Shown here: piece after piece, positions 5,939 to 6,316 of the stretch
How positions within the stretch are numbered: the stretch's first letter is position 1
How the letters are laid out: every line of letters starts with the position of its first letter
Source: an uncultured Polyangiaceae bacterium
GTDB lineage: Bacteria; Myxococcota_A; Polyangia; Polyangiales; Houyiibacteriaceae
Direction of reading: 5' to 3'
DNA length: 6,316 nucleotides
Assembly: GCA_947258625.1 (NCBI GenBank)
Contig: CAMYJN010000150.1
Location: 1 to 6,316 of the forward strand
Translations under genes and position numbers: made by a program
Notes under the pieces: generated by a model
The model's database searches: none
What the model was told of the DNA's origin: nothing
The model's input: only the letters and a program-made list of their open reading frames with translations

Positions 5939-6278
5939 CGGGGGCCTCCATTTCAATCCGTTCCAAGATGATCTCGTCGCCCTGCACCATCCGCGCTGGC
6001 CTTCCGCAATCGTCGCACCGCAAGATCGCACCGAGTGCAAGGCTCCGGTCGCAGGATGGACAGGCCCAAGCTGGGGCAACCGTGTCGATCGCGAGCTCAG
6101 CACCAGCACAAATCGTTCTCTCGCGGAACATGTCGAACGCGGTCTTCAACAAGTCGACCTCCACGCCGGACAGCTCACCGATCTTCACGTGCAGTCGATG
6201 TACGCGAGAGCCGCCGTGCACGGTGGCTTCGTGCTGCACGCGATCGATCAGAGAAGCGACGATGGAATACTCGTGCAC
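5931..6278 (-). CDS. hypA: Hydrogenase maturation nickel metallochaperone HypA
   Basis: 115 aa, the usual HypA length. It binds Ni2+ and docks on HypB and the hydrogenase large subunit to deliver the metal. The N-terminus MHEYSIVASLIDRV carries the invariant nickel-binding H2 next to E3. IGELSGVE at 33-40 is the conserved strand motif. The structural zinc site is two CxxC pairs, C73/C76 (CPSC) and C88/C91 (CDDC). The start codon is GTG, fixed by the requirement for the MHE N-terminus; no strong Shine-Dalgarno precedes it. It is the first complete gene of the minus-strand cluster hypA-hypB-nicO-SPFH. Its end overlaps the hypB start, with the sequence ATGTGTGA shared between both frames. Family members also serve urease maturation in some bacteria, so the target enzyme is not proven, but the pairing with HypB points to hydrogenase. 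Confidence 0.97.
   Translation of the reverse strand: MHEYSIVASLIDRVQHEATVHGGSRVHRLHVKIGELSGVEVDLLKTAFDMFRERTICAGAELAIDTVAPAWACPSCDRSLALGAILRCDDCGRPARMVQGDEIILERIEMEAPDV
5945..5949 (-). promoter_or_regulatory. Ribosome binding site of hypB inside hypA
   Basis: GGAGG on the minus strand, 6 nt before the ATG at 5938 and within the last codons of hypA. It settles the hypB start against longer in-frame alternatives. Confidence 0.75.
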
Positions 6279-6281
6279 GCG

Positions 6282-6316
6282 CTACTCGCTTTCGAACTCC
6301 GGTGAGCGTTTGTCGA
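6282..6316 (-). CDS. Possible C-terminal end of an unidentified gene upstream of hypA
   Basis: The minus-strand frame that ends at TAG (6282-6284) reads DKRSPEFESE before its stop and leaves a 3-nt gap to the hypA GTG, spacing typical of an operon. Only about ten codons are visible, so neither the protein nor its reality can be established; other frames are also open here. A hydrogenase structural or maturation gene would be the natural neighbour. Confidence 0.3.
   Translation of the reverse strand, partial: DKRSPEFESE

Noticed and set aside
5939..6109. Longer hypB start at 6109
   Set aside because: The extra 57 residues are a frame-shifted read of hypA; the conserved MCETCGCG N-terminus and a strong Shine-Dalgarno fix the start at 5938.

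Overview
This is a gene-dense, high-GC bacterial chromosomal window. It carries housekeeping genes on the left and a nickel-enzyme maturation cluster on the right. I see no mobile elements, CRISPR arrays or RNA genes. Gram-negative didermy is inferred from two predicted lipoproteins, a periplasm-style thioredoxin-fold protein and the uppS-cdsA pair. A deltaproteobacterial or myxobacterial type of lineage would fit, but the sequence alone does not fix the taxon.

Layout: (1) Positions 1-896, minus strand: a zinc-finger-less DnaJ/CbpA-type J-domain co-chaperone, its C-terminus cut by the window edge. (2) Positions 897-1087: a divergent intergenic region with a nested inverted repeat and weak promoter-like boxes lying unusually close to both start codons. 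(3) Positions 1088-3669, plus strand: uppS (undecaprenyl diphosphate synthase) overlaps cdsA (CDP-diglyceride synthase) by 4 nt, and 12 nt later comes a GTG-started thioredoxin-fold protein with a CxxC motif and a probable lipoprotein signal. (4) Positions 3673-6316, minus strand, convergent with the previous block: reading from the right, the possible tail of an unseen gene, hypA, hypB, a NicO/UreH-type metal transporter and a lipoprotein-type SPFH/prohibitin-like protein. Overlaps or short gaps join all of these.

How they fit together: HypA and HypB deliver nickel to [NiFe]-hydrogenase (or another nickel enzyme). The membrane protein just downstream has the HxxxxDH motif and a cytosol- or periplasm-exposed His-rich loop expected of a nickel/cobalt permease. 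HypB itself ends in a His-rich tail, so two adjacent genes encode nickel-buffering His stretches. The hydrogenase structural genes are not in the window and would be expected beyond position 6316. UppS makes the lipid carrier for peptidoglycan and CdsA makes the phospholipid precursor CDP-diacylglycerol, a widely conserved envelope-biogenesis pair. In many proteobacteria dxr and rseP follow this pair; here a thioredoxin-like lipoprotein gene takes that place.

Nothing here is clearly a wholly new system. The observations most worth following are the C-terminal placement of the HypB His tail beside a His-loop permease, the SPFH lipoprotein at the end of the nickel cluster, the nested dyad between dnaJ-like and uppS, and the possible near-leaderless transcription of both divergent genes.
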